From the NCBI GenBank assembly GCA_026413225.1, contig CM048591.1, positions 43,195,303 to 43,259,302 on the forward strand: DNA of 64,000 nucleotides. The letters are read 5' to 3'. This document shows, one piece after another, positions 1-13,300 of this stretch. Under the pieces are notes generated by a model. It was given only the letters and a program-made list of their open reading frames with translations, made no database searches and had not been told where the DNA came from. A program made the translations under genes and the position numbers. How positions within the stretch are numbered: the first letter of the stretch is position 1; the number at the start of each line of letters is the position of its first letter. The stretch is from Otis tarda (lineage: Eukaryota > Chordata > Aves > Otidiformes > Otididae).

Positions 1-3000
1 GGGGGTGAGGAGGGGAAGTGGGTAAGTGGCTGTGCAGTACTTAGCTGCCTACCAGGGTTACCCACACGATAATAATTCACTGAAATAGGTGAATACATGA
101 TATTAAAGGGCTGAAATTTCTCTGTTACTATTGAGCGGAGTGCACTACTAACAGCATGAGCTGTGAGAAATATAAACTTTAAACTGTTTGACATTACTTA
201 CCTTGAGTGACTGTATTTAAATCCTACCTTTTCCTGTTAATTACACAGAAATCATCAAGTTTTGCTCATAAATACTTGTAATATGAGTGTACGAGAGTGT
301 TATGTTGTTTTCAAAGACTTTAATGATGTTGATTACAATAATTTTTACGTAATGACTGCAGGGGAGTCAAGGTACTTGGCTCCTTCTGTGAGGGTTTTCT
401 CTGGCAATGGAAAGGACTGAGAGCTCACTACTGTTACACAGAGCTCCGTGGAGGGTCCTAACCTGGGACCACGCTTGGGAACTCTAGACTTTAATGTCAA
501 GTGGAGTGCCCTTACTGCAGAGTCAAGCCAGACTTTTTTGACTTAAGTTTGACCATGGAGAGAAAGACACAGTGAGGCTGGGCAAGGTTTTAGCTGGTGA
601 AGAGGAAAAAGATTTGTGTCAACCAAATGCCCAATTTACAGTAAAGGTATGTGCAGGTGTACTGCCTGGTGGGAGGTTTTGCTACTGTTCAGGCAAAGAG
701 AAGTGAACTTCTAAAGTACATCTAGGTCAATAAATGTGAAGCATTGTGAGCACATTGTGTTCAAGTCTGGCACTGGGAAGAATGCAAACATGGGGCTAAC
801 ACATAGCACAAAGTATTTTGGCATGTCATAGTCCCTCATCAGAAAGATGTCTAAGGCCCTTCTCTTTCACTCCTATTTTGAAGGACAGTTTCACTCATAT
901 TGGAGCTGTTCAAGCCCTTATTTAACAAGCTGAAAATAATAAGCATACTTTTACATTTTTAGAGCTTCAAAAGAGCCTGTTGGACAAAATGTGGTTACCA
1001 ACGAAACAGTGTTTTTGTACAACTTGTGCTGTCTCTCAGCTGCACAGAAAATACAGGCTGTGCTCTGAATGCCATTCGGTTCTCTGATCCCCTGCGTCCT
1101 GCTGATGCTTTTGCTCTCTTTCTCTGTGCTGGAGTATCAGATGGCTCCCACTCTCAGCAAAACTGCTGGCAGTTGGCCATTTGGAATAGGCAGCCACAAC
1201 ATGCAAAGAGAGGCTTGCCCAGCTTGTTATTAAATGGATTTCACTGGACAAAGAGTGATCAAAAGCTAGATTTTTCATGGGCAGTGGAGTATTTTAAAGC
1301 GGTAACTCCCCCTTTGGGCCAGGGCAAGGCAGAATGCTGTTTGTTTAATAATCCCTATGTCTCTCAGTCCCACCTCAGTTTGCTAATTTACTAAATAGAG
1401 CTGCCCCTGCACCATGGTTGCTTCAGAATGTTTATACTTCAGTCAGAATGCTCCTCCTGTTTGACAAAGGAATACATACACAAAGGGCAAGCTATAAGTC
1501 TTACAGTTCTCATAACACAGTGTGAACAATGTCAGTGTTGGTACTGGAGGCTGTTTAGAGTCGTATGTGAAAGGGCAGAAAATGAGTGAGTGTATAAACA
1601 CTGGACCCTCAGGAAATAATTGGATATTTGCTCTTTGATGTGTGTGAGGGGCATCCTGCAGCCTTGTTGCAGGGGCACATGAGTACCAAAAGCAAGTAAG
1701 TTCATCAGGAAAAAATGAGTTCAGCATAAAGGCTGCAGGAATTACTGACCAAGAAAAATTGGCTACAGAAGCTAGTGGATAGTTTGTGCTAGGGTGAAGT
1801 AAAAATGGTTGGGTGCAAAAACAGAGAGTTCCTCAGCCTAAACACCAAGTTCAGCTCAGCAAACACAAGTGTTCGAAAGCAACACAAATGAATTAACCTG
1901 TCACCAGCAAATATATTTCAAGATGTGATCACTCCCATTTGCAAGGCCATTTATTTCCTTTTGTTTGCTATACATATGGCTGACATTGCTCTTCAACTGC
2001 TTTCTCTTCCAGATCTGTGAAACCATGCAGGGTAAAGAAATCTCACAGTAAAAACCCACATTACTTAAGCTGGATCTCCCAAGCCTCTCAGCCTCTCAAA
2101 AAAAGCAGTTGTTTTTGGGGACTGTGGGCCCAGTTACTCATATGTTCAGAAGCTGTTTTCAAACCAAGGAATTAAACTAGAAAACAGAAAAACAGGTGTT
2201 TTTTTTCTCCCCCCCCGCCTTTTTTTTTTAACCATACCATTTTTCAATCAGTGGATCAGCTCTCATTTGAAAGCTCCGACTGAAATCTTTTGCAATGGCT
2301 CAAAACACAGTAAGTGAAAATAATCTTTGGAGCTCAAGTAGCTAATTAGAAGTGTCAAGTAACTTCAAATTCCAGTGAAAGAAAATGAGCAAAAGCAGCT
2401 GGCCATCAGAAAACAACATTGATATTGCATTGGTATCCTACGGACATAATGAAGATTTAACTGAAGGATTTTGCTGAAATAATAATTATTCTAACAAACA
2501 GCAGGATTTTTTCTACAACTGCTTTCTCTTACTCTGCTACTGTTGTATAATAACCCTGATCCAAACCCCTCAGCTCCTGCATCTGATCCTGGCAACCCCT
2601 TCTCCCCATAAGCCCCACCGATGAGCCTCTTCAGTCCCCTCCTTAGGCGTTATGCACGGATTCTGGACAACCATGTCAGCATCTTCTGCTTCAGTCCCAG
2701 TACTGCAGCCAAAGTATGAGGGGCTGTCAGTGGTACTTGCTGTTCCAAAGTATAGCATAGCCCAGCAAGTGGCAGAAATAACATACCATAAAATTACTAA
2801 AACTTTGTAGGGCATTTGCAGGCTCTGGTAATGTTTTCTTTTAAGTGCTTTTAGCTCCTGAAATGCAAGTTGTTATAGAAATGCCAACTATTATTGATCC
2901 ATAAATTGCAATTTGTGAAAAATCAAACCTCAGGATACATTATTGTGCTGGAGGGATGAATCTTTCTTTTTACAGCTTTTACAGACAAAAATGGTCTCCA

Positions 3001-3289
3001 GCCCCAATGCAGAGTGTGCTGTACATTAGCATTTAAGGGAACAGCACTGGAAAATTGAGAGCAGGAAAGGAAAAATATCAGGAATGTACACTTAGAAAAT
3101 GAAGCAACAATAATAAAGTTCCATTTAAATTCAAGATAAAGCAAAATAACTTTAAGCAAACAAAAAGATAAAGCCTGTAGGCAGGTCTGTGATGATATAT
3201 ACTTGGAAAATGACTACTTTGATGCATATAAAAAAAATAATGGAGTCCTTAACAGCCTCCAAATGCCTCACACGGCTACATACACAAAA
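1..3289. other. Non-coding DNA, nothing recognised
   Basis: AT-rich sequence with a T/C tract near 2200. The only open frames are short (about 120 codons at most) and have no family features. I see no CR1, LTR or exon here. It lies 3' of SLC28A3, so intergenic DNA is the simplest reading. Confidence 0.5.
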
Positions 3290-3650
3290 GGATGTCTTAG
3301 AAAAAAGCATTAGTCGAGGAGACTATTAATTCCCTAAATAATGGAAAACCAGCTGGCTTGGACGGTTTCCCGCATAAATTCTATGAAGTCTTTAAGAAAC
3401 TCAGAGGTCCATTTTCTCTGCAACATTCAGCACGACCTTTGAACACGGTGACAAGCCAAGGCATTTGGCATGATTTTGGTTGAGACTGCACATATCCAGC
3501 ATCCTTTTATCCATCTGCAAAGCCATTTCCAAAGGGCTTGAATCTGTATTTCCCATTACTGAAAATCACAATTAGATAAACTTTGTTAACAGCAATTATT
3601 TGATTATTAATAAACTTATTCATGGCTTTCTTGTATTAATCAGAGTAAAT
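3290..3650 (+). mobile_element. Decayed L1-like LINE reverse-transcriptase remnant
   Basis: Plus-strand translation gives EETINSLNNGKPAGLDGFPH then KFYEVFKKL. This follows the L1-clade RT entry motif (I-x-S-L-x-x-G-K-x-P-G-x-D-G-F-P-x-E-F-Y-K-x-F), with an extra Leu for Pro. After a frame change it continues with FSTTFEHG (compare the L1 F-x-x-T-F-E-x-G) and, past a deletion, CKAISKGLESVFP, which fits L1 A-K-x-L-x-x-R-L-E-x-V-L-P. There are stops and frameshifts. The motif spacing is unlike CR1, and L1-type copies are scarce and old in birds. The ends are approximate. Confidence 0.55.
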
Positions 3651-6600
3651 AACAAGGATCATTACTCCTGAAGTACAAAAATTATTTGGTGCCAATGCCT
3701 TAGCTTTTAAACAGTGATAATAGGCTTCTACATCTATATCAGCAAATCACATTAGATTTTTTAAAGGAAATATTGTTCCTTAAGTACAGAGAGCCAGGAA
3801 TTAGTCAAAGCACTCTTTTTCTCCCGTAAAAAGCTAATTGCTCAAAACAAAAAATGGTTGCTAGGAAAGCATTCCTTTCAACAAATTCCTAAGCTTGAAA
3901 AACTTTTGGAAAAGTTTCAAAATTATCAAAATAGTCTGTTCAAAATGCAAAATCTAGTCTTTTCCATTAGCATGCAAAGTACAAGATAGTTAGAGTGGCA
4001 GTTTTAATAGATTGTTGAAGTATGCCCAAGAAATGCTTTAACTGACCTGAACCAAATTCTCCCCTGACTGAAGCATGAACAGTGTCAGCAGGGCATCCAG
4101 GCTGAATCCTTTCACTGTGTTTCCCAGTTACACCTTTAGAAAGATGCCCCTGAAACAAGCCTTCTTACAAGGACTGAGAACTGATCTGTGGATTGTCCAT
4201 AGCAAGCATTTGAAGATTGTCCTTTCACTTTGTGTACACCAGGATTGGCACAAGGTTTTCTTAATCTGGACCATCTGCTATCCTTTTGTTATTTTCTCCT
4301 CACAGGGAAATACAATCACAACGAGAAGATTAATACATTGGAAAAAAATCCATTTGTGTAACTGGAGCTTGCATTTGTTTTCCTGGGGTTTTGAATTATT
4401 TAATGTCCTTGTTTATTTCATCTCTGATTTTTATTTCCATTTCATGATCCTAGTCATATCAATTTAATGTTCTTACTCATTCTTCAACCTTTCTGTCACC
4501 ACTTTGCTTCTTTCGCTCAGCTCTTTCTTTTTCCTTTCCCACTCCCTGCTTATTTTCTGTCTCTTAATTTCTTTTACCTGCTTCTGTTTCTCCCTCTCAT
4601 TATTCTATCTTTCTTGACTCCTTACCTTTCTCTTCTGTTTGTTTTTCTTTACTCCTTTCCTGCCTTCTAACTTTAGTCCTTTCCTTATGCTCCAGCTCAC
4701 ATGGGTATCCCTTATCCCTGCACCCTCCCATATTCTTCTCTCTCGGCAAGATGTAAAGCTGCATGGCAATCATCACATTTGTTGCCATTTTCTTCTTTGC
4801 CCTACACCCCCTGCCCCCAAATTACCAGTGTATCACAAGAAGAGGAAAATTAAGCTGTCCAAATGACAAGTATCTCTATGTTTTTTGTACTGTTTTTCTT
4901 TTAATAGAGTTTTCTTTTAATAAAGTTGTTTCCCACATTTCTAAATATTTGAGACTGTCTGACAGGTGACAACTTAACCCAGAGCTTGCAGAAGACTTGT
5001 ATGATACTTGTGATTATGAAGAAAGCCTTGCAAATACCTACTGAATGTGGCCAGTGGAGTGAGGTCAAACTGTACCGGCAGTTACGCAAAACAGACACTG
5101 CATCTCTACTACATTTGAGAGGTAGGAAGAAACTATTTGTATCAATATTATTAACTTTCTTTTTACCAATAATTCTGGAAGGAACATTCAGTTGACATGC
5201 TTTTTCTGTACTCAAAAACACCACGGATAATACACACGGTAGTTTTCTGGTTCTTGCCTAAATGAGCAGCTTACTCAGACCCTTTGACAAACAGAATTAA
5301 AAATAAAAGCAGAAATGGCAAAAGCAAACTACAGTAACAAGACTGAATTGGCCTGTGGGAATTATATCTATGGCTCACATTAGAGGGAAGAGGGACAAGT
5401 GTTTCTTCTTGAAGCATGACAAAAGCCATGAATCCATGAACCGCTCTGCCAAGGAGGGCAGCAACATGCATTCAGCCTCTCAGGATTTCACAGTGTGGTG
5501 AGCCACTTGAGAGTTGCTCTTGTGGTTACCATGTCATCAACTCCTCAATATGCTTTTGTGCTGCTACAGCTCCCAGTAATGCTTTTTCTCTTTCAATAAA
5601 ATATAATTAGCCCCTGAAAAGTTACATTAAAAAAACCTAAGAGAGAGGGCTCTTCTTACTTAAGCCCTGGAAGCTTTGTTCTTCAGGTCTTGATGTCGTT
5701 CTCTGAGTTTCTCCAGGGAAAAAGAGGAAAAACAAAGTTTTTTTCATTAATTTAGAGGTAGATCAATTAATAGAATATGTCAGTCACTTAGTCTTGTGTC
5801 AAAGCGTATTTACTGCTGGCCCTTTAAATCACACCACAGAGTGACTTAGGAAAGACTGTGCCAAACATCTAAGATTACACTGTACCTGCTACAGGTAAAC
5901 CTGTTCCCTCCAGCTTTCCCTGGCAGTGACGTCTAAAGAACCACATACATTACACTTTTTCCATTCATGTGCTTGCGGAGTTATAAAACGACAGGCAACT
6001 TAATGCTCTATGTACACAGATCACTTCATCGTCTTACAACAACACATGGCACCTCAGGCACCATGTAACCTAAAAGCTCTCTGAAATCGATGTGACTTCC
6101 TCCAAATCTACTTGCCTTTGAAATAGGCCTTATATTGCTGAGACTCTCTGACAGGGCAGTAAACTGGAAAACTTCCTAATGCTTGGCATGGTCTGCTCTC
6201 ACTTTTGTTGGCAGATATTAGTTACATGGACTTTCAATCATATATTTGCAGATACTCTTCATTCAAGGTGCTCTGGGTTTAAGACTAGAAAAACAGGAGG
6301 AGGAGGAAATTCAGCAGTGAGCTGAGGAAAGCCCAGAACCAAGGGATGAGTGTGGCTGGACAGCCCTAACCTGTGCTTAATTGTCCAAAAGGGTGAACTG
6401 TCAAACAGGTTTGTGAGAAGGGACTAGCTGACGGGCTCAGAAAAGCAATTCTAAAAGCAGGGAACCATAGAAACAGCTCACAGCTGAGTCAGTAGGACAT
6501 GAGTGTAGAACAACAGTAGCTTGAAACCAGGGAAGGGGTGCGAGGAGGCAATAGGTGGAAAAAGAGGAAGTTTGAGAAGGTGGCAGGAGTTTCTAAAGTA

Positions 6601-7262
6601 AATAAATTTCCCATCATGCTCAGAGAATAAAGAGGATGGAGATAAGTTTTCAATCAGTCAGAGGTAACAAGGTAATAGTAGAGCAAGCATGCCTCTGCGG
6701 AAGTCTAGACGAAAGTTGGAATAACTATTTAGTTGCCACATTGAAGCTGAGGGTTTCCTAGTGACGGATGTTTTCAGTAACAGGCCTCTTTGGGGTCAAG
6801 AATGATTACTGCGGGAAACCTACTCCATGACAAGAGAGTGCACTTAATATTCCATCATCTTTTCTCAAATGTTGTGTTTGTTAGCTCCCTGATGCTTTGA
6901 AAACCTGAGCTTGGATAACTGACAATGAAATAACAGGAAGTGCAGAGTGAGATGACTCCCCAGAGCAGTTAGCCTTCAGATACAAACCAGTCTCAAGCTT
7001 TTCTAGGGTATTTCTCATCATAGGAGATAAACTCTAGCTGCATGAGGAGTTGTTGTGGGAGACAAAAAAAAAAAAACCACCAATCTGTGAATTAAAAAAG
7101 TTAACAGAGGAAAAATGAATGCTACCTCTGAAAAATATTCCCAGTCATCTCTTTCTCTCTTTTCTCTCTCTTCCAATTTTTTTTTGGAAACAGACAAAAC
7201 TAGGGCTGCGGAAAACATCAGGCGACAAAATTAAATACATGTATCTATGAGAGAGTCACAAT
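3651..7262. other. Non-coding DNA, nothing recognised
   Basis: A T/C-rich stretch at about 4480-4680 produces several overlapping low-complexity open frames, and there are A-rich runs near 7063. I found no conserved protein motif or splice-flanked exon. Confidence 0.45.
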
Positions 7263-7327
7263 GAATCATAGAGTAGTTAGAATAGTTTGGATTGGAAGGG
7301 ACCTTTAAAGGTCATCTAGTCCAACCC
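7263..7327 (-). mobile_element. CR1 LINE 3' end, severely 5'-truncated
   Basis: About 65 bp matching the CR1 3' terminus in reverse: an AATCATAGAG start, TTTGGATTGGAAGGGACC, then AAAGGTCATCTAGTCCAACCC. It has the same core as the longer copies at 43101, 47969 and 53134. There is no coding sequence. Confidence 0.9.
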
Positions 7328-9164
7328 AGATGAGAGACAGAGTGGTCAAATTTTCAACACTGATGCAAATTATTATGCATTTTCTGGACAGGCCTATTAT
7401 TAACATTTTGTCTGAAAGCTAATTTTAAAATGCAAACTTTGCTTCTTTTCACCTCATGAAAAAATACAGCTTTAAAGAAATTGAATTTGTCAATTAACAA
7501 CAATGAACCTGTTATATGCCAGATGTGTGACATACGTATATTTCTTAACGTTTGGAAGTCCAGACACAGAACACCAGCAAAAATGAGCCCATACAGAAAA
7601 AAAAGAAGTGTGTTCTGAAAAGATTGTTTTGGAAGATAATAGTTGCATGGATACCGCACAAGCAATATTCAAAGGTTTTGATTTCCCACTGTTTTGCATT
7701 TTTATTTTCAGCTCCACTTTCCAGGCTTTCTTAAGTGTTTTCATCTTTTATCTTTTGGGCTAGAGAGAAATGGTAAATACTTCTGTGTACACCGAGAGGA
7801 CACAGTATAGAAAATCCCCTTTGAGGTATGACAGTCCTCAGCTTGTGAGCAGCATTTAGGGCTTTGCTTTACAAAGACAGCTTTGAATTTTGGTGCTCCA
7901 CAAGTGGACAAAGCCTTCCCTGCCTGACACTGTGCATCCTGCTGCTCCTTCACCTACACCCTCTCCCTGCTTACTGCACCCTTCTCCCCTTTCCTGTTCC
8001 CCAAAGGTAAAGCAGCTGCCTGGGAGGCAGCTACACAGTCTGGCCTCCAAAAAGAGGAACAGGGAGACACAAGGAAACACAGTGGAGAGAACAGAAAAGA
8101 GACAGAAAAGTATCAGAGGGACAACAGAGCAGGGAAGAGGGGAGTCCCCATCCCCTGGGTGCTCGGGAGAGGATCAAGCCCAGCAACCCACACTGTGGGG
8201 AGCAATGATAACCTCCTTGGCAAGCTCCTTCACAAAGGGATCAGAGCAGAGGGGAAGGGCAGAAAAGACGCTTGAAAATCTCAAAACGATGCACAGACTT
8301 GGACACGCCTGCCAAAAATGCAAACACTCAAGTAGGAGAAGGCATCTGTCATGCCTGAAGATGCACATTCTTCCATGCCTCTCCATCCTCTTATTCCTTA
8401 GGGGAGGACTGCGGCTCATATGTTTTCACAACATATGCCACAACATATGTCAGTATGTCACCAGCGTCGTACGGATCATTACGATGTCGCAGTGCGAACA
8501 GTATGGGGTGGGGGATTTTTCATATCTCTGTAGTAAACAGCTAAAAACAGCTTAAAAGCATACATAAGAGGTGTTAGTAGTCAGGATCCTTCAATCTGGT
8601 GATTTCATACTTTGTTTTTCATTTGCAGCAGTCATTTCAAGAGCGTATCCTGTAATAATAAATTCTGTAGCAGAGGGAAACTCTACATTCCCTTCAGAAG
8701 CCCTGTTAATTACTGCTTTGTCCCTGCCTAGACCTGAAACCCAGAGAAGGAGGCAGTACTCTTTTGGAAATCCTCCATTACTGCTGGATGAGAGGCAGAA
8801 AAGAGTCACATGGACCTTTTACCCTTATTTGATCCTACATGCCCCATGCCATCCTTGCTGGTTTTTTTTTTTTTTGTTGTTCTTTAAAATTATTTTCTTT
8901 CCTGACATACTTTTGTGGAAGAATCATAGGATTACAATGCACTGGTAAATTGAAGCAACTTTTAAGCATTTTTTTAAGCCAAAGAATGCTGAAGAGGAAG
9001 GTACTTTTGAAAAAGACCTTGACTGGCTGCAGAGTCCACAACAGCTCACAAGCCTAAGTACTATGGAGAGTCTGTTCTGAAGAGCTTACCCAGAGGACAT
9101 AGTTGGTACCTGGTCATTTTTGAAGGGGCTCAGATCCCATTTCAGCATCACAAAAGAAGCAGGT
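7328..9164. other. Non-coding DNA with one long, unsupported open frame
   Basis: Holds a 221-codon plus-strand open frame at 7890-8555 in a locally GC-richer patch. Its conceptual product is rich in Ser, Arg and Pro and has no family motif. A T11 run lies near 8864. Coding status is doubtful. Confidence 0.35.
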
Positions 9165-10303
9165 TCTTAAGATGTGGGACCTGATGAGATCCATCCGTGG
9201 GTCCTGAGGGAACTGGAGGATAAAGTTGCCAAGCCACTGGCCATCATGTTTGAGAAATCGTGGTGGTCTGGTGAGGTCCCCGATGACTGGAAGAGAGGCA
9301 ACACAACCTCAATTTTTAAACAGGGGAACAAGGAGGACCCGGGTAACTACAGGCCGGTCACAGAGGCCAGCCTTGCCTCTGTGCCTGGCAAGGTCATGGA
9401 GCAGATTCTCCTGGAAACCATGCTAAGGCACATGGAGAGCAAGGAGGTTGTTGGTGATAGCCAACATGGCTTCACCAAGGGCAGATCATGTTTGACCAAT
9501 TTGGTGGCCTTCTATGACAGGGTGACAGCATCGCTAGACAAGGGACGAGCAACGGATATCATCTACCTGGACTTGTGCAAAGCTTTTGACACTGTCCCGC
9601 ACGACATCCTTCTCTCTAAACTAGAGAGACATGGGTTTGATGGACGGACCACTCGGTGGATAAGGAGTTGGCTGGATGGCCGCACTCAGAGAGTGGTGGT
9701 CAACGGCTCAATGTCCATGTGGAGACCGGTCATGAGTGGCGTCCCTCAGGGGTCCGTGTTGGGCCCGGCCCTGTTCAACATCTTTGTCAGTGACATGGAC
9801 AGTGGGATAGAGTGCACCCTCAGCAAGTTCGCCAATGACACCAAGTTGTGTGGTGCCGTCGACATGCTGGAAGGGAGGGATGCCATTGAGAGGGACCTTG
9901 ACAGGCTGGAGAGGTGGGCCCGTGCCAACCTCATGAAGTTCAAGCAGGCCAAGTGCAAGGTCCTGCACCTGGGTCATGGCAATCCCAGGCACAAATACAG
10001 GCTGGGCGGGGAATGGATTGAGAGCAGCCCTGAGGAGAAGGACTTGGGAGTGCTGGTGGACGAGAAGCTCAACATGAGCCAGCAATGCGCCCTTGTGGCC
10101 CAGAAGGCCAACTGCATCCTGGGCTGCATCAAGAGGAGCACGGCCAGCAGGTCGAGGGAGGTGATTCTCCCCTTCTACTCTGCCCTGGTGAGACCCCACC
10201 TGGAGTACTGTGTCCAGTTCTGGAGCCCCCAACACAAGAAGGACATGGACCAGTTGAAGAAGGTCCAGAGGAGGGCTATGAAGATGATCAGAGGGCTGGA
10301 GCA
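9165..10303 (+). mobile_element. CR1 LINE fragment: reverse-transcriptase domain, open frame but catalytic Asp changed
   Basis: One open frame, 9174-10331, spans most of the CR1 RT domain without a stop. Motifs in order: [13 protein letters not shown] near the start; NYRPV at about residue 60; [14 protein letters not shown] at about residues 97-110; [13 protein letters not shown] at about residues 130-142; [10 protein letters not shown] at about residues 189-198; FANDTKL at residues 219-225; then the thumb with EKDLGVLVD and the [15 protein letters not shown] block. The usual active-site form is FADDTKL, so the first Asp is Asn here (codon 9834-9836). Homology stops abruptly near 10303, before the 3' end and tail, so the copy lacks both ends. 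It lies 3' of SLC28A3, on the opposite strand. Confidence 0.95.
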
Positions 10304-13300
10304 ATTGGATCGATGTCCCCTCTCAGAATAAACCAGGGAGAGAATTACCATTCTCCTCTGCTTTGGCCAGCACGATCAGATCCAGTTCAACTGGAACTTT
10401 CCAAGATACAAGCTTGTCAGATAAGATTTTTTTTCTTGACTACTAGTGCTGCAAAGTCAAATGGTTCTCAGAAATCAGGCTACTTCTCTCTTTGATGGCT
10501 AATGACTAACGACCTGACTGGATTTGTGTGGAAGTAACTATACTACGTATGGAAGCTGTAGCTGAGAATGAGTAAAGGACGAAAGGAATCCAGTTCACTA
10601 TCTGCTGCTGCCTCATATAGTTTTAGTGGTAGTCAATTACTATTTAAAGAGGAAGAAGGAGGTGAGGGTGACTTCTAATACAGGAACAAGTTTTGTACAA
10701 TTTTAGCATCCTACTGAATCCTCAGGGAACTGCAAAGGATAACTTCTCTGTAGAATAGGATAGCAATGATCAGATAAAGAATTATGTTTTTCTAGTTATT
10801 GCAATATACTCAGACATGGAGAAGAAAGTCCTTCCAGTTGGCACTAATATTTTTAAGGAATTTTAGGCAGCAAGCTTCATGGAATGAAAAGCAATCACTA
10901 TTTAAAGTCTTGCATTTCCCTGGAAAGTAAAAGAATACAGAGGAAATACTACAGTTAATTAGACCGACACTTTAATATTTTCCTTTTGGCCATTACTTGG
11001 CAAATTCTTCATTGCAAACAGTCAAGTTAAAATTCACAAGACAAAAATGTACTTTTTGGAACTAGCTGAAACGCTCTTTGGAGAATATGCTCCCTTTCAT
11101 GTCCAAGTGAAAATGTTTTTATCAGTAACGTTCCAGAAGAGAGAGCCTTTTCAAAGCTGGGCATTGCTGGTAAGAGCAACACCACCACTTACCCCACTAC
11201 TGTCCACAAGGGCTTTGGTTAACTCTGGCTGTAAGGGTACACAACAGCCTTCATAGAATGACATTGGGGAATATGAAGAAAAGCTGATGTGAGAAAGTAA
11301 AATCTATCTGAGACTGTCTCCACACCACACTGCCTCCAGCTTTGAGCCCTTTAGGTTTTTGGAATGGTCTATGGACAGTTCCAGTTCAGGTTTCTGAAGG
11401 ATGGGTGCTCACGTGCCCTTGCTTTTGCGTATCCCTTTCCCGAATAGTCCCATTAACTCAATCACACATCTGAGAGATGAAGAACAGCCCAAAGCAGGTA
11501 GCAAGTGCTCTGCTGTCTCGTGTTATTTGATGAAACATTTCTCAATTGAAGTGAAAGTAATGGAGAGATCATCCTTATTTAGGTTTTGAGAAGACTACAA
11601 CCATCCAGTCTCTTTAAAGAGTCTTTTAAATTTTCTACAAGCTCTTGCAACTCATTGTGAGCAGGTTACAGTTCTGCAAAGTGGATTACTTTGCCATATG
11701 TAGCAGTAAGTATTTAAGCTCTTGAGTAGTGGTTCTAGTATCTCTGGAAGGCAAGGGAGGCTCTTTGCGCTTCCCTCTTTTTCATAAATAAAGAGTTTGC
11801 CAAACACTGCAACAATTGATACTCCAGAAAGAAGCCATTTACTTGAGTCATATCTCACAAGGGTGTCTTATCATTGCTTTCTCCACAATACATCATTCCC
11901 CTCACTTCTCCAAGCATACCATTTTCTAGGGCTGCTACTCACAGTGTATGTTATCTTTAATATGTTTTTTCTTGACCCTCTTTACCAGAATGAGCTGATT
12001 TCTCCTGCTCCCCCTTCATCTCCCCCTTCACAAGGCAACCAAGGGAAACTATAACAGTGTGCCATTGTGTTCAGCAAGCCCCAAGGCAGAGGACATGCTG
12101 AGAGCTGGGACGGTGGTGGACATTACCGTAAAATGGACTTCGGTACTGTTATCGGTGTTGCTATTCTGGGCCACACATGAGTTCTGGAAACCTTTTGCCC
12201 CACATTACCTGCAGCTAAGTAGAATGGGTATATTATAGCAGGGTGCACACCACTGTCTTTCCCACACCACCACCTGTTGCAAGTTTTTGTAACATCTAAG
12301 CTTTTATTTGTTCCATAATCCATTCTACTACTTTCACCAAGGTTACTACAGACAAGTATTAACACTCCCTTACCACAATCTACAAAGGTAATTAGAAATC
12401 TGAGGGGATCAGCAGGCAGCATTTTAGGAAAAGATGATTTTCAGGGACGTCTGTGTGGCACTCTGAGAAGTTCAGCTATTCAAAGTGCCCACAGTGGCCC
12501 CTTAAAATCAAACCATGGTGGCCAAAGCATATCATGTTTTTATATTAGCTGAAAATGGAGGGTAGTTAATAAAAGTATTTAACCTGAAATTTTGAGCAAC
12601 AAGTACCCCAAGAAGGCAATATATATATATAAAAATAAAAAGGCTAGATACTTGTAAGCCTACGTGTTTTCTCTGGAAGAGCTTTTACTGATTGTCTTCT
12701 GCCACCTAGTGATCCGAGGAGGGGAAAATTCCAGCACCCCTCTGGTGATGCATGAAATCAAGACAAACGTGATCAAGAGTAAAAGCAGCAGATACAGCAA
12801 ACAAGATGTGAATACTGCCACTGTAAAGCTACGCAGTGGTCAGAAGAAGAATGGAGTGAAGCAAGATGCTTGGGAATATAACAGTTACTTGGGAAATGAA
12901 GCCTGGCCTGAAATTTCAGTCTGGGCTTTGCTGTGGTTTTATTATGGCAGTCAGAGTAGCACCAGGAGAGAGCTGATAGCGCTGAGTTTTGCAAGTTTTC
13001 CTAGGAGGTTTCAGGTGAAGCCAGGTACTGCCATCACTTATTCAAGGCAAATGTGTAGTACAGAGAGTAGTACCTCAGTTGACTTCAGCTATTTGTGAGA
13101 ACAGTGTGGAACTGCAAAGATAAATTCCTTTTTGTGAAATGCCTGGCCATAATTATTCAAAAAACTGTGGGGATTGGATGTCTTTTGCATGGTATTTGTG
13201 AACTGAAAATAGATAAAGGCTTTTTTTTGGTGGCTTCTTGGAGAAGTATCTGTAACACAGAAATGAGTCAAGATAAAACAGATAAGAGACTTCGGAGTCT

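Noticed and set aside
4467..4866. Overlapping hydrophobic Leu/Phe/Pro-rich open frames
   Set aside because: They arise from a C/T-rich low-complexity tract, which is why several frames stay open at once.
9708..10304. 198-codon minus-strand open frame
   Set aside because: It is the antisense shadow of the CR1 RT frame. Its residues mirror CR1 codons and it has no independent features.
12664..13098. 144-codon plus-strand open frame
   Set aside because: No known motif, no splice-flanked structure, and an overlapping frame on the other strand. Not supported as a gene.
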